NCBI GenBank assembly: GCA_028564705.1
Contig: JAPXFQ010000249.1
Coordinates: 1,860,001 to 1,924,000 of the forward strand
From: Apricaphanius iberus
Lineage: Eukaryota > Chordata > Actinopteri > Cyprinodontiformes > Aphaniidae
Direction: 5' to 3'
DNA length: 64,000 nucleotides
Shown: one piece after another, positions 35,382-46,059 of the stretch
How the letters are laid out: the number at the start of each line of letters is the position of its first letter
How positions within the stretch are numbered: the first letter of the stretch is position 1
The notes under the pieces: model-generated
Told to the model about the DNA's origin: nothing
Databases searched by the model: none
The model's input: only the letters and a program-made list of their open reading frames with translations
Position numbers and translations under genes: made by a program

Positions 35382-36941
35382 CGTGGACAAAATTGTTGGT
35401 ACCCTTCATTAAATCAAAGAAAAACTCATAATGGTCACAGAAATAACTTTAATCTGACAAAAGTAATAATAAATAAAAATTATATAAATGTTGACCAATG
35501 AAAGTCAGACATTGCTTTTCATCCATGCTTCAACGGAATTATTTAAAAAATAAATGCATGAAACAGGCCTGGACAAAAATGATGGTACCCCTAGAAAAGA
35601 ATGAAAATAATGTGACCAAAGGGACATGTTAATCCAAGGTATTTCCACTAATCAGCATCCTAGGTGTCTACAATCCTGTAATCACTCAGTGGGCCTATAT
35701 ATAGGACTCCAGGTAGTCACTGTGTTGTTTGGTGACGTGGTGTGTACCACACTCAATATAAACCAGAGGAAGCAAAGGAAAGAGTTGTCTCAGGAGATGA
35801 GAAAGAAAATCATAGACAGGTATTGTTAACTGTAAAGGGTATAAGACCATCTCCAAGCAGCTAGATGTTTCTGTGTCTACAGCTGCACAAGTCGTTCAGT
35901 AATGTACGAGCCAACCTCCCTGGACGTGGCTGCAGGAGGAAAATTGATGACAGATCAAAGAGACGGATAATCCAAATGGTAACAAAAGAGCCTAGAAAGA
36001 CTTCAAAATAAATCCAAGCTGAACTTTATGCTCAAGGAACATCAGTGTCAGATCGGAACATCCTTCGCTGTTTGAGCCAGAGGACAAATCATAAAAAAAA
36101 ACAGACTGGAGTATGCCAAACTACATGCTGACGAGCCACAAAGCTTCTGGGAGAATTTCCTGTGGACAGATGAGACAAAAGTGTAACTTTTTGCCAAGGC
36201 ACATCAGCTCTATGTTCACAGACGGAAAAATTAAGCATATCTAGAAAAGAACACGGTCCCTACTGTGAAACATGGAGGAGGCTCGGTTATGTTCTGGGGC
36301 TGATTTGCTGCATCTGACACAGGGTGTCTTGAATCTGTGTAGGGTACAATGAAATCTCAAGACTATCAGGGGATTCTAGAGAGAAATGTGCTGGCCAGAG
36401 TCAGAAAGCATGGTCTCCGTCGCAGGTAACGAGTCTTACAACAGGAAAATGACGCAAAACACACAGCTAAAAACACCCAAGAAGGGCTAAGAGGAAAACA
36501 CTGGCCTTCTATGAGCCCTGATCTCAATCCTATTGAGCATCTTTGGAAGGAGCTGAAACGTGCTGTCTGGAAAAGGCGCCCTTCAAACCGGAAACAACTA
36601 GAACAGTTTGCTCATGAGGAGTGGGCCAAAATACCTGCAGAGAGGTGCAGAAGTCTCATTGACAGTTACAGGAATCATTTGATTGCAGTGATTGCCTCAA
36701 AAGGTTGTGCAACCAAATATTAAGTTGTGGGTACCATCATTTTTGTCCAGGCCTGTTTCATGCATTTATTTTTTAAATAATTCCGTTGAAGCATGGATGA
36801 AAAGCAATGTCTGACTTTCATTGGTCAACATTTATATAATTTTTATTTATTATTACTTTTGTCAGATTAAAGTTATTTCTGTGACCATTATGAGTTTTTC
36901 TTTGATTTAATGAAGGGTACCAACAATTTTGTCCACGTCTG
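35378..36941 (+). mobile_element. Tc1-like element with perfect 213-bp IR/DR ends
   Basis: A complete 1564-bp element. The terminal inverted repeats, 35378-35590 and 36729-36941, are identical base for base by my reading. Each has an outer and an inner direct repeat (GACGTGGACAAAATTGTTGG and GCCTGGACAAAAATGATGG, both followed by TACCC), the IR/DR arrangement also used by Sleeping Beauty-type transposons. It sits in TA-repeat DNA as expected for TA target choice. The transposase inside is broken. The identical ends next to a damaged gene suggest either recent mobilisation by a transposase made elsewhere or later conversion between the ends. Confidence 0.93.
35797..36723 (+). pseudogene. Tc1-like transposase pseudogene (element A)
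   Basis: It starts with MRKKIIDRY, then stops after ten codons. Later pieces in other frames follow the Tc1 transposase order: a GRG-type hook (LPGRGCRRK), WTDETKV immediately followed by a stop at the first catalytic region, QQENDAKHTAKNT with the second Asp present, and a clean C-terminal frame (36511-36723) with SPDLNPIEHLWKELKR, which holds the catalytic Glu, ending SKGCATKY. Multiple stops and frameshifts rule out function. The C-terminal frame ends six bases before the right TIR, the normal compact layout. Confidence 0.9.
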
Positions 36942-36960
36942 TATATATATATATATATAA
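36942..36960. repeat. (TA)n between two Tc1 elements
   Basis: About nine TA units separating element A from element B; a remnant of the microsatellite into which both inserted. Confidence 0.9.
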
Positions 36961-36961
36961 A

Positions 36962-38491
36962 ACTGCTCACAAAATTAAAGGAGAACTTTTTTTTTTGGGC
37001 AGGCATGAAATCAATTAAACCTGTCTGATAATTTTCTGGTTGGTTAAGCAGCTGAGGGCATCGTTAATCACTTTCAGCTGTATTGGTGTTCATGGACTTA
37101 ACAAGATGTGTATTCCAGTGGCAGCAATTAGAAAACCCTCAAAACAGGACTGGTTTTACCTGTGGAGGTCATTTCAAGTTTCTCCTTCTTTATCTTTTTT
37201 GGCTGGTTTTGGCTTGAGTGATTATCTCTTCTGGCAGTATGAAGTGATTCCTTAACCCTACAGAAGTTGCACAGGTTATCCAACTTCTCCAGGATGGCAA
37301 ATCCACATGTGCTGCAGCAAGAAGGTTTAATGTGTCTCCCAGCACAATCTCCAGAACATGGAGGATATTTCAGGAGACTGGTGGTTATTGTCGGAGAGCT
37401 GGACAGGGCCGTAGAAGGTCCTCAAGTCATCAGCAGGACCGATACCTACTCCTTTGTGCAAGGCGGAACAGGTTGAGCACTGCTTGTGCCCTACAGAATG
37501 ACCTCCAAGGGACCACTGGTGTGAATGTCTCTACCCAAACAATCAGGAACAGACTTCATGAAGATGGCCTGAGGGCCTGGGGTCCTGTAGTGGGGCCTGT
37601 GCTCACTGCCCAGCACCGTGGAACTCGACTGGCATTTGCTCAAGAACACCAAAATTAGAAAGTTTTACCACTGGCGCCTTGTACTTTTTACAGACGAGAG
37701 CAGGTTCATCCTGAGCACCTGTGATAGTCTGGAGAAGACAAGGAGAACGTTATGCTGCCTGCAACATTGTTCAAAATGACAGTTTTGGTGGTGGGTAAGT
37801 GATGGTCTGGGATTATCCATGGAGGGACGCACAGACCTCTACTGGCTAGGAAATGGTGCTCTGACTGCTATAAGGTATCGAGATGAAATCCTTGAACCCA
37901 TTGTCAGACCCTACACTGGTGCAGTAGGTCCTGGTTTCCTCTTAATGCACAACAATGCCTGGCCTCATGTGGCAAGAGTATGCAGGCAGTACCTGGAGGA
38001 TGAAGGAATTGAAACTATTGAATGGCCTGTGCGATCCCCTGACTTAAACTCAATAGAACATCTGTGGGACATTATGTTTCGGTCCATTAGGTGCCACCAG
38101 GTTGTTCCTCAGATTGTACAACAGCTCAGGGATGCCCTCACACAGATCTGGGAGGAAATGCCACAAGACACCATCCGTCGTCTCATTGGGAGCATGCCCC
38201 AACTTTGTCAAGCATTCATACAAGCTCATGGGGGCCACACAAGATACTGAAAAGCATTTTGAGTTGCAGAAAATAAGTTTTTGAAAAAAATGGATTAGCC
38301 TGCCATATCTTCATTTCACTCTGATTTTAGGGTGTCAACACAATTGAGCCCTCTGTGGGCTGAAAAGACTTTGCATCCTTTGGTTCCTAAGACATTGCCC
38401 TGTCTTTATTTGTATAGATATCCAACTTCATATTGAGATCTGATGTATCTAATGTGTTTCTTTAAAGTGTACCTTTAATTTTTTGTGAGCA

Positions 38492-38493
<2 letters not shown>
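36962..38493 (+). mobile_element. Second Tc1-like element in the same (TA)n tract
   Basis: The left terminus ACTGCTCACAAAATTAAAGG is matched by the reverse complement of the right terminus, ACTGCTCACAAAAAATTAAAGG. The 1532-bp body holds a damaged transposase of a family different from element A (shorter TIRs, no IR/DR, HGGHTRY C-terminus). TA repeats lie on both sides. Confidence 0.92.
37261..38250 (+). pseudogene. Tc1-like transposase pseudogene (element B)
   Basis: The N-terminal helix-turn-helix ([18 protein letters not shown], partly in the frame starting 37332) runs through [20 protein letters not shown] to a stop near 37656. After at least one frameshift the catalytic half resumes (37819-38250). 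The first catalytic Asp is readable as LFTDESRF near 37690. The second site, normally HDNARPH in this family, reads MHNNAWPH, so Asp is replaced by Asn. The Glu in SPDLNSIEHLWD is present. The frame ends HGGHTRY. Frameshifts plus the lost catalytic Asp make it inactive. Confidence 0.9.

Positions 38494-38574
<81 letters not shown>
38494..38574. repeat. (TA)n(CA)n microsatellite
   Basis: About 33 TA units followed by a short CA run, right-hand part of the tract hosting elements A and B. Confidence 0.95.
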
Positions 38575-38576
<2 letters not shown>

Positions 38577-38775
38577 GTACAGACCAAAAGGTTGGACACA
38601 CCTTCTCATTCAGTGCATTTTCTTTATTTTCATGACTATTTACATTGTGGATTCTCACTGAAGGCATCAAATCTATGAATTACACATGGAATTATGTACT
38701 ACTTTTACAAAAACCTGGCCTCCAAAGTCACCGGAGCTGAAGCCAATCAAGGTGATTTGGGGTGAGCTGAACCGC
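38575..38775 (+). mobile_element. Internally deleted Tc1-like element (third family)
   Basis: It starts CAGTACAGACCAAAAGGTTG and continues CACACCTTCTCATTCAGTGC, the left end of a very common teleost Tc1 family. After about 130 bp it jumps to CTCCAAAGTCACCGGAGCTG and GGTGATTTGGGGTGAGCTGA, which encode the region around the catalytic Glu. Most of the transposase and the right TIR are missing; LINE sequence follows. Confidence 0.85.
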
Positions 38776-38799
38776 AGACCCCCATCCCACCAACAACTC

Positions 38800-39660
38800 T
38801 ACGGCTGACTCTCCTCTCCCTTTTAACCCAACAGGCATAAAAATCCCTAAAGAAGATGTAAATAGGCTCTTTCAACATCAGAATCATAAGGCGATGGTAT
38901 TTTTCTCTCTTCTCTGAGGAACCACAATGATGATTCTGTTTGTGTACTTCAGCACTTCCTTCAAAACCATCATTCCAGACATCTTCTATCAGAAGGTTCC
39001 TCTGCTCAAAGGGCCAGCCTCTACCTGTCATTGGGTCACCAGCTTCCTGACTGACCAGCAGCAGGTCAGTAGCATCTTGACTGAGCGACAGTTGATGAGT
39101 CTGTTTACAAACCGGAGGTGTATCAGCTAATCAAAACCAACTGGAGCTCAACCTTTTCCAAACTTCAGAGTTATCAGGAGAAGTCCAGAGAACAATTCCA
39201 CAGTCCCTCCTCTAAAAATCCTCAGTAACACTTTGTGAATCACTTTCAGTTCCTAGGTAGCACCCTTTTTCAGGTCCCTAGATCTTCACGTATACAGTAG
39301 ATTCTATTTGGAAGATGGTCCAGTAGAGACTACTTCCTGCATCAACTCAAGAATTACAGTCTTTCAGCAGGAGCTGCTGGTCATCTTCGACATGGCCATC
39401 ATTCAGTATGTCCTGTGCACATCCATCACCTTATGGTATGGCTCAGCCGACAGGACAGGTCCAGACCGCAATGAACAATTAGGTCTGCAGAGCGCATCAT
39501 TGGGGCTGACCTTCCCTCAACCTATAACTTGTCCCTGCTGATTTTTCAGGCTGCTGATTTGCCAGGCTGCATTAGACTGTCCATCAAACTGGGAGCTCCA
39601 AGACATTCAAAATGATCAGCAACCAGATGGAATGATAATGGGTCCACTCAAACCAGCCAG
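38800..39660 (+). repeat. L2-like LINE fragment
   Basis: The frame at 38927 reads ILFVYFSTSFKTIIPDIFYQ, then PASTCHWVTSFLTDQQQ, the central reverse-transcriptase region of an L2-type LINE (usual form VDFSSAFNTIIP...WI.SFLTDR.Q). Further on, at about 39380-39480, AIIQYVLCTSITLWYGSADR corresponds to the C-terminal AII.SVLT.SITVWYG motif. Stops and indels separate the pieces. No endonuclease domain is visible. Confidence 0.85.
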
Positions 39661-40170
39661 CTCTACAATGACTACAGATAATACATGAGCTAGGGTTCAA
39701 TTAGAGCAAAATGAAAGAAGTGTACTGTAGATAATGAAGCACGCATTCAATTAAGCACAAGTAAGAAATGTACGTTCTCAGCTCTGTTTCTGCCCTTTGT
39801 AGAGAGTTGGGTGAAAATACAAGTGCATCCAAATCTGTTCCCCTATGCCTGCAGTTCTGGTAAGTCAGATAATTGAGACCGAGACAAAAACAACATTCAT
39901 AATTGGTGAACACATAAGACTAAATCAAATGAAAAACATCAAAATAGAATATAAAATGTTTGACAATCATTATCCTTGTCTCGACTAGTTTCAGCCTCTG
40001 GCTGAGCTGCCTGTAGCAGAAACACATTTTCTGTCAGTTGTATTCTTCAAGTAAAAAAGTCTGTGACTGGATAAAAATGTCTCGGAACTCCCATTAAATC
40101 TGTTTTAAGTTGCTCATACAGCATAGCGTGTGCTAACGCCAAAAGAGCAGCCTTGCTTTTAAAATACTTA
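39661..40170. other. Non-coding intron sequence
   Basis: No feature recognised between the LINE fragment and the Harbinger-like MITE. TTA at 40168-40170 is the left target duplication of that MITE. Confidence 0.5.
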
Positions 40171-41049
40171 GGGGCGGATTTATCAAGATTCCTGATAATA
40201 ACGGCAAAATTGTGTGCTGCGCTTAAAATGTGCAAAAGTGGGTTGTCCTTAAATTGCGGGGGATTTACTAAGATTGCGTGAGCAATTCTCAACAGGCGCA
40301 AGCAGCAGTGTTCAAATGAGGAGTTTGCGGCCACTAATGCCAGCTGCACCGCGATTAGAAAGAGGAGAAATGTGCGCATGGATCCATGATGCGTCTTTGG
40401 CACAAAAATTTGTCTAAAATGCTGTAAATTCAGTTTTTCGTTTGTCAGTAACATTGTGGTACTGTATATAATTACTACATTTTATTAAGTGGACTCCAGG
40501 AAGTTTAACCACTACGGGCGAAACTAATGAGGATTCACTAGGATCATGTGCGCTCAGCGTACCTTTACTCGATAAAGATGTGATGAGAGCACATTGAGTT
40601 ATGATGCATCTTTGGGGAAAAACCAGGTAAGTATTTACATAACTCTCATTATTATGACAATTAGAGTGTTAATTACTCTTAGTTTATAATGTGTGTGAAC
40701 TTATGTTTAATGTGGTAACGCAAAATTAAGACATGCTATTCAGAAGTGCTAAAAATAGACACTAAAATAGCCGGCGCAAATATGTTTATGCTTAGTAAAT
40801 CACACTGCGCCTGGAATGTCTACTTCTTTGCCTATTCTCCTCCCAATATTTTGCATCTTCTTACAGAAACGGCCAGATTGCATATTCATGAAGGGCAAAA
40901 GCGCTAAATGGAATGGGCGAGTCTTGCTGTGGGTTTAACAGGCGCAATGCTCTCTGCGCCGTGTTGATAGATCAGCTTGAGCCTCTTTTTGCAACGCTGT
41001 GCGTTTTGTGCAAGTTTTAACAAATGCAAACTGTTGATAAATCAGGCCC
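40171..41049. mobile_element. Harbinger-like MITE (TTA target duplication)
   Basis: The ends GGGGCGGATTTATCAAGATT and (reverse complement) GGGCCTGATTTATCAACAG are inverted, and TTA flanks both sides (40168-40170, 41050-41052). The 879-bp body has GCGC-rich patches typical of such fish MITEs. It contains a minus-strand open frame whose internal start at 40379 gives a signal-peptide-like MRTFLLFLIAVQLALVAAN, but comparison with the second copy at 55850-56077 does not support coding. Confidence 0.8.
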
Positions 41050-42439
41050 TTACTGTCTTATGACCTCATTTAGTATATAGTGACCTAGCAGTTCACTATG
41101 CAGTAGAATGTTTCTTTTTAAGAGCCCTTTTTTTAAGTTGCATTTTTATTAATTATATTGAAAATTAATACTTTAACCCTTTTCCTTGCTTTTTTGTGTA
41201 ATATACTTGCATATTTATTAAAAAGGGGTTGAATTCTGGACATTTACTATGGTGGTCAATCTATACTTAGTTTTAAAAGCTACTTTTTGTGCATTCCAAT
41301 CTAGACACTTATTTTAAAATAATAATAAAAAAAATATATATATATATATACAGGTCAAAGATCAGATTTGATCTTAATCAAATGTTTTGAGAAATAATGT
41401 AAACTGGTTCCATGGAAATTTGAAAAAGAATTTTAATACTCCCTGCTCTCACCTTTTTTAACATAAAACACATTATAAAAATTGCCCTTATCTTTCATAC
41501 CAAGCTAGAGGGAATAAGATGGAGTTGATAAAAAAATCTCAATTATGACTTGTTAGCATATGAGACCACCCGTACATAAAAAAATTGTAAAAAGCCTTTG
41601 GTGTTAAAAGGTTTTCAAAATCGATAGAAGGGGACACACGGAACAACCACACAACATGGAGAGATAAACTACAATGACTGAAAATGATGTGTACCTAGCA
41701 GATACAAACAGATTGTTTAAAATATTAAAACTCGAAATGGGGTAATGTATCATTGGTGCCATAATCTAATCTACTCAGGGACAGCCATCCTTGACCAGGT
41801 TTTTATCAGACAAAATGAACAGGGCTGCCTTAAACTCAACAGTTTCATGTTGAATTTAAAGTCAGCATGAGGTTAAATGCAACATTCTTCACTGGCTCTA
41901 CAAGAGGCCAAAACACGTAAGAGGAGAGTTGCAGTTCTATGCCAGGCAATTAACTGGTGATTTGGCACAGCAGAAATATATTTCCAGGTGTCCCACTTTG
42001 TTCTACATATGAATCTTGTGGAGTTCAACACCTCCCATTTCTTCTGATAGCCTCCCAGGCATTGCATTTGTTGTGCCAATAAAGCTTTTTTATCTGGCTG
42101 TGGGAGATGGAGAGAAAATGTTCCCACACTTAGCTCTGTCAACTTCTACTCTTAATAACTGCATTAATTTTGTCAATACTATTGCTTGGCAGAAGGATTT
42201 TCTCCGTTAATATAAACTGTTACCCACAATTAAGAATGTGGCGTCATTCATTTTACTCGTACTTTTAGCTCCTTTAACAAAAATTCAGAAAGGCAAAGAT
42301 TATGAGTCCTTCTTAGAGTTTTTTTTTCTTCTGCAAAACCTTTTTAACAAAATGCCGAATCTAATCTTGATCAAATCATACTACATGATAGACTGAAGAA
42401 GTAGGTAAAGTTGTTTGATAATGTGCCAAATTGGTGTAC
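41050..42439. other. Non-coding intron sequence
   Basis: Holds a short (AT)n run at 41330-41351. The GC-richer stretch 41860-42140 has overlapping frames on both strands without motifs. No gene recognised. Confidence 0.45.
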
Positions 42440-43335
42440 ATCTTCTTATGTAGACTGGAACAACTTTGTATTATTTGACAATTGTAAATGTGAACCAAAA
42501 TCCCACTTGGGGTCTCTCAAGGCTCCATTCTTGGGGCCACTTTTATTCAATATGTATTTATAGTTGCATTGCTCTAATCAAAAACTATTAGAACATCTCT
42601 TACCCTTTGTGTGCTTATGGTGCAAACTTTATTTTTCTGTTTCACCACACATTTACTGTTACTTGGTAAGTGAATTCATAATATCAGTGAGTGAATGGAG
42701 CACAGTTTCCTTTAGATTTTAGCTTCTGACAATGCATGGTTAGATTTCAGCACTTAGTCGAATTCACTGAGGCTAAAACCACACTTAATACAATAAATGT
42801 ATGAATACTTAAGGACTAAGACTTAAATTTTAACAACAGCATAAAGCCAGTAACAGAAAAAAGCCTTCTATCATCTTACAAACATTGTGAGGATAACAGA
42901 TCTACCTTAAAAACAGAGAAAAAAAAGCATACTTTTCTTTACAGTAGGTTAGATTACTGTAATTTAAAGTCTTTGTGAAAAATCAACAAGCAAGTCAAAA
43001 ATTGTTACTGACTCAATGTTATACTATATTAGAAAGAATGAATAAAAAGAAGAATATAAAGAAGCCTAAATTATAAAAAATGTTTTTGGTCTTTAGAATG
43101 CTGAAAATTTTGGACTACATGCAACTCAGAGTTATATACTTATGAGGTATGACCCATGTAGACTCCTCAAGTCATCAGAGACCAGTGTTCCCTGGACCAG
43201 GATAAAGCAAAGGATGGAAGCATGTCGTTCTATGCCACAAATCTCTGTGTACTCCCTAAAAACCTGACATGATCAGAAATTGTTGGCTCCCTTAAAGTAT
43301 GACTGGAAACATTACTTTACTGCAGCTTTCCAATA
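42440..43335 (+). repeat. Decayed L2-like LINE
   Basis: CCACTTGGGGTCTCTCAAGG followed by CATTCTTGGGGCCACTTTTA is a degraded GVPQGSILGPLLF reverse-transcriptase motif. TTAGATTACTGTAATTTAAAG near 42948 gives LDYCN, and the downstream ATGTCGTTCTATGCCACAAA and CTTAAAGTATGACTGGAAAC fit the C-terminal part. No open frame survives. Confidence 0.75.
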
Positions 43336-44493
43336 AATTTAAAATAATATTTTATCTGTTTATGTTATTTATTTTTTCGTGTATGATTCTTAATTTTCTC
43401 TTCCCTCCATTAATGGATTTATTGTTTATAAAGTCATATTCTTTACCTTTATTTCCTTATTTTCCACCATGAATGGAAGAATGGTGCAACACAGATTAAC
43501 TTGCCTTGCCTTAATCTATAGCTTTGCCTAATCTGTTTAGAAGAGGAATAGGTTCTGTTTTATTCACATCCACATGGCACAACCACACAACTCACACAAG
43601 AGGATCTGTTTAAGATTCAGTTAACTTTCATTTAATTGTATTTGGAAGCAATTTTATCTATTAAAACACCTTAGACCTCATTACTAAATCCAATCAGTTG
43701 AGAGGGAGGAACGTATTTCTTCAAACTAGACTGTGACTCTCATTCTCCTGGTTTGCTGTGGCATCTTCCTTTCCCTTCAATTGTTATTCAAAGGGAAAGT
43801 TCATCTTCAATCACTGAACCAATGATATTGTATTAGCAGCTACAGCAGAAATGAAATGGGTAATATGCTGTGAGAAACTCTGATAGATGAGCACCCCGAC
43901 CCTTACAAGACCAGTCTTCTGTTACACTCCCTTTCACCCCAATTCTAATTTATCAAATCCAGACTTTTGTCACCTTTAAATTGGATTTGGCTGGTGAGAG
44001 CGTGTTATGTTTCATCCTAGCCGAGGCGATGTTTCACGAGGTTGCAACACTCTACTTCCAGATCAGAGTGATATCAAAACAACAATAGAAATTTAGGGCA
44101 GCGTAGTCACTAATTAAGACCAATCATCTCAACATCCACAGGCACTACAATGTTGTAAACAGCACAGTGAGTGTTGCATGATTACAAAAGTGCAATACAA
44201 AAACAGTCTATTCCTGCTTAGTCTGCGCCCTGGGACATCGACAAAAAGAAAAAAAACAAACATGAAAAGTTTCTTCAGCATTAGGAGTAATTAATGAATT
44301 TTCCTTTTATCGTGTCTCTGTTGTGTATTCAGTCAAACTGTGTGCTCACAGGTAGAAAAGACGGGACATGTTCGAACATTCGGAGTTTAAAAGATCATTT
44401 GAAAAGATGCTGATGTAATCTTCCTCAGACATATTTATCACCTCTTAACATTTCATCATTTCATTTTTCCCCATGATTGGAAATATCACTTAC
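43336..44493. other. Intron end next to the first visible cadm2 exon
   Basis: No element or gene recognised. It is adjacent to the Ig1 exon donor at 44493. Confidence 0.45.
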
Positions 44494-44643
44494 CTTTCTT
44501 GTCACCGAAAAACAGAGTTTGTTGCGCAGGGTTTGACCACTGGAGGGAAGTGTTATCATTGTAATCCACACGGCAGGTCATGTTGGCTGTGCCCCCCTCT
44601 ACCACCGTCACATTCTGAGTGATGGGGAACTGACCCTGGCTAC
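44494..44643 (-). CDS. cadm2: cadm2 exon: first half of Ig1
   Basis: The acceptor ATCCCACAG lies before 44643 and the donor is GTAAGT-like GTAAGTG from 44493. The 150 bp encode GSQGQFPITQNVTVVEGG, then TANMTCRVDYNDNTSLQW, SNPAQQTLFFGDKK. It begins by completing a Gly codon (phase 1), so a signal-peptide exon must precede it beyond the window. TQNVTVVEGGTA and NDNTSLQWSNPAQQTL are characteristic of CADM2/CADM3 Ig1, and QGQFP before TQNVTVVEGG points to CADM2. The MTC cysteine is the B-strand half of the Ig1 disulfide. NVT, NMT and NTS are sequons. No stop or frameshift. Confidence 0.97.
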
Positions 44644-45773
44644 CTGTGGGATTGTAAAACAGAGCTTGAGATCATTGTTCCAACAAGAAGCAGTTTTGAA
44701 ATGCATGGTTGTAACCTTTTTTATTAGATTTTTTTTTTTTCAATCAAATCTAACATCAAAGTTTAAATTACATCATAATAACCCCCAGTTACAGCATTCT
44801 CCCCAGAATATCATAAAACGCATTTCACAGCTCTCAATGACTGCTGTTACTTTTTCTGGTAACAACAATAGTAGGTGTTAGTCACCCAGACTGCCTTCTG
44901 TGTCGCCTTATTGCAAGTACCTAATTGGTAGCATGGTCTAATTAGAGGTAGTCATGTTCTGCTGCAGAGTGTGGAGCTGCAGCTGGGTGGTAAATTGACA
45001 CATAATCCCGGACACCGTGGGCCTTCGATCCGAGCAACTGCCGTGCCCCAGAACAGCCGCTTGTTGCACTGCACCGAATACATCCAAATGAGACCTAATC
45101 ACTGAGCCTTGGTGGATTTTACCTTCTTATTCAAAATTTGTACTTGTCGTCTTAGCAAAGTCTCCCTAATTACATTGAAGGAGTATTTTTATCCTGTGTA
45201 TGTTTTCTTAAATTATTCCTAGGTACAGAAATACATCTTAAACTAATACTCCTTTGAAGGCTGTGTTGGATTTTTTTAAAAGAGCAAATCTACCATTTTA
45301 AGATGTAAGTAGCAAAAGTTGCTTTAGAACTCCTGAAATCATGTTGAGGCTGTTTAGGACTGACAAGCTAAGAAGATGTACATGTTTTTCTGTATTTTAT
45401 AGATCTCCTTTGCTTCCCACCAACTGTATGTCCCTGGATGTGAAGGTGACATTGTCCGTGCTTTTCCTAGGTACAGTTCACCGCAGGGATGTTTCAGCTT
45501 AGGGAGCAGCTGTCTGCCTCATTAGTCCCACTCATGCATGGGTGCAGAGGACAGTGGGAGAGCCAAAGATCTGCAGACCTTCCTTGACCGAGATTGTACT
45601 GATGAAGCCCATTGTCTTCGGAAGTAGAGGGAAGTTTGACCATGAACAGTGATAGGAAATTCTTCCATGAGACCCACTCAAATAACAGCCTTTATGGGCT
45701 TATTCATTCAATTTGATGTCAAGCATAGATTTAAATATTCCTTATAAAATATTTATATATATATATATATATA

Positions 45774-45847
<74 letters not shown>

Positions 45848-46059
45848 TTTATTTTATATATCTATATCAACTTGTAAGCCTGTTTAATTTCTTTAGTATT
45901 GTTATGAATATGAATACTAGTACAAAAGCATCAGTCAGAGAGTTAGTTTAGTTTGTTCATGCCGCAGTACTATACTGTATAAATACACTGATCATGCATT
46001 AATGTCATTTTGATTTAATTACTAATTAATTAAACACTTCCACAGTAGATAATCATGCA
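44644..46059. other. Upstream cadm2 intron, non-coding
   Basis: Contains GC-balanced stretches near 44930-45060 and 45440-45650 with no coding signature, which might be conserved regulatory DNA, and the microsatellite at 45752. No gene recognised. Confidence 0.4.
45752..45842. repeat. (AT)n microsatellite
   Basis: About 45 AT units interrupted once by ACTGTA at about 45772. Confidence 0.95.

Larger units (their letters stand above)
13485..44643 (-). other. cadm2: cadm2 locus, extracellular part (partial gene)
   Basis: Six exons on the minus strand (870 coding nt, 290 codons) join in one frame and encode the three Ig domains of cell adhesion molecule 2, a synaptic Ig-superfamily membrane protein that binds other CADM proteins across the cell-cell gap. 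Introns are 22037, 474, 6999, 284 and 495 bp in gene order, all phase 1 with GT..AG ends. The translated segments closely follow vertebrate CADM2, for example SLFTMPVKTTKAFLTVLG in Ig1, which separates it from CADM1 and CADM3. The exon with the signal peptide and those for stalk, membrane anchor and cytoplasmic tail are not in view. Teleosts often keep cadm2a and cadm2b; I cannot tell which this is. Several possible N-glycosylation sequons occur (NVT, NMT, NTS, NAT, NKT, NGT). Confidence 0.95.
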
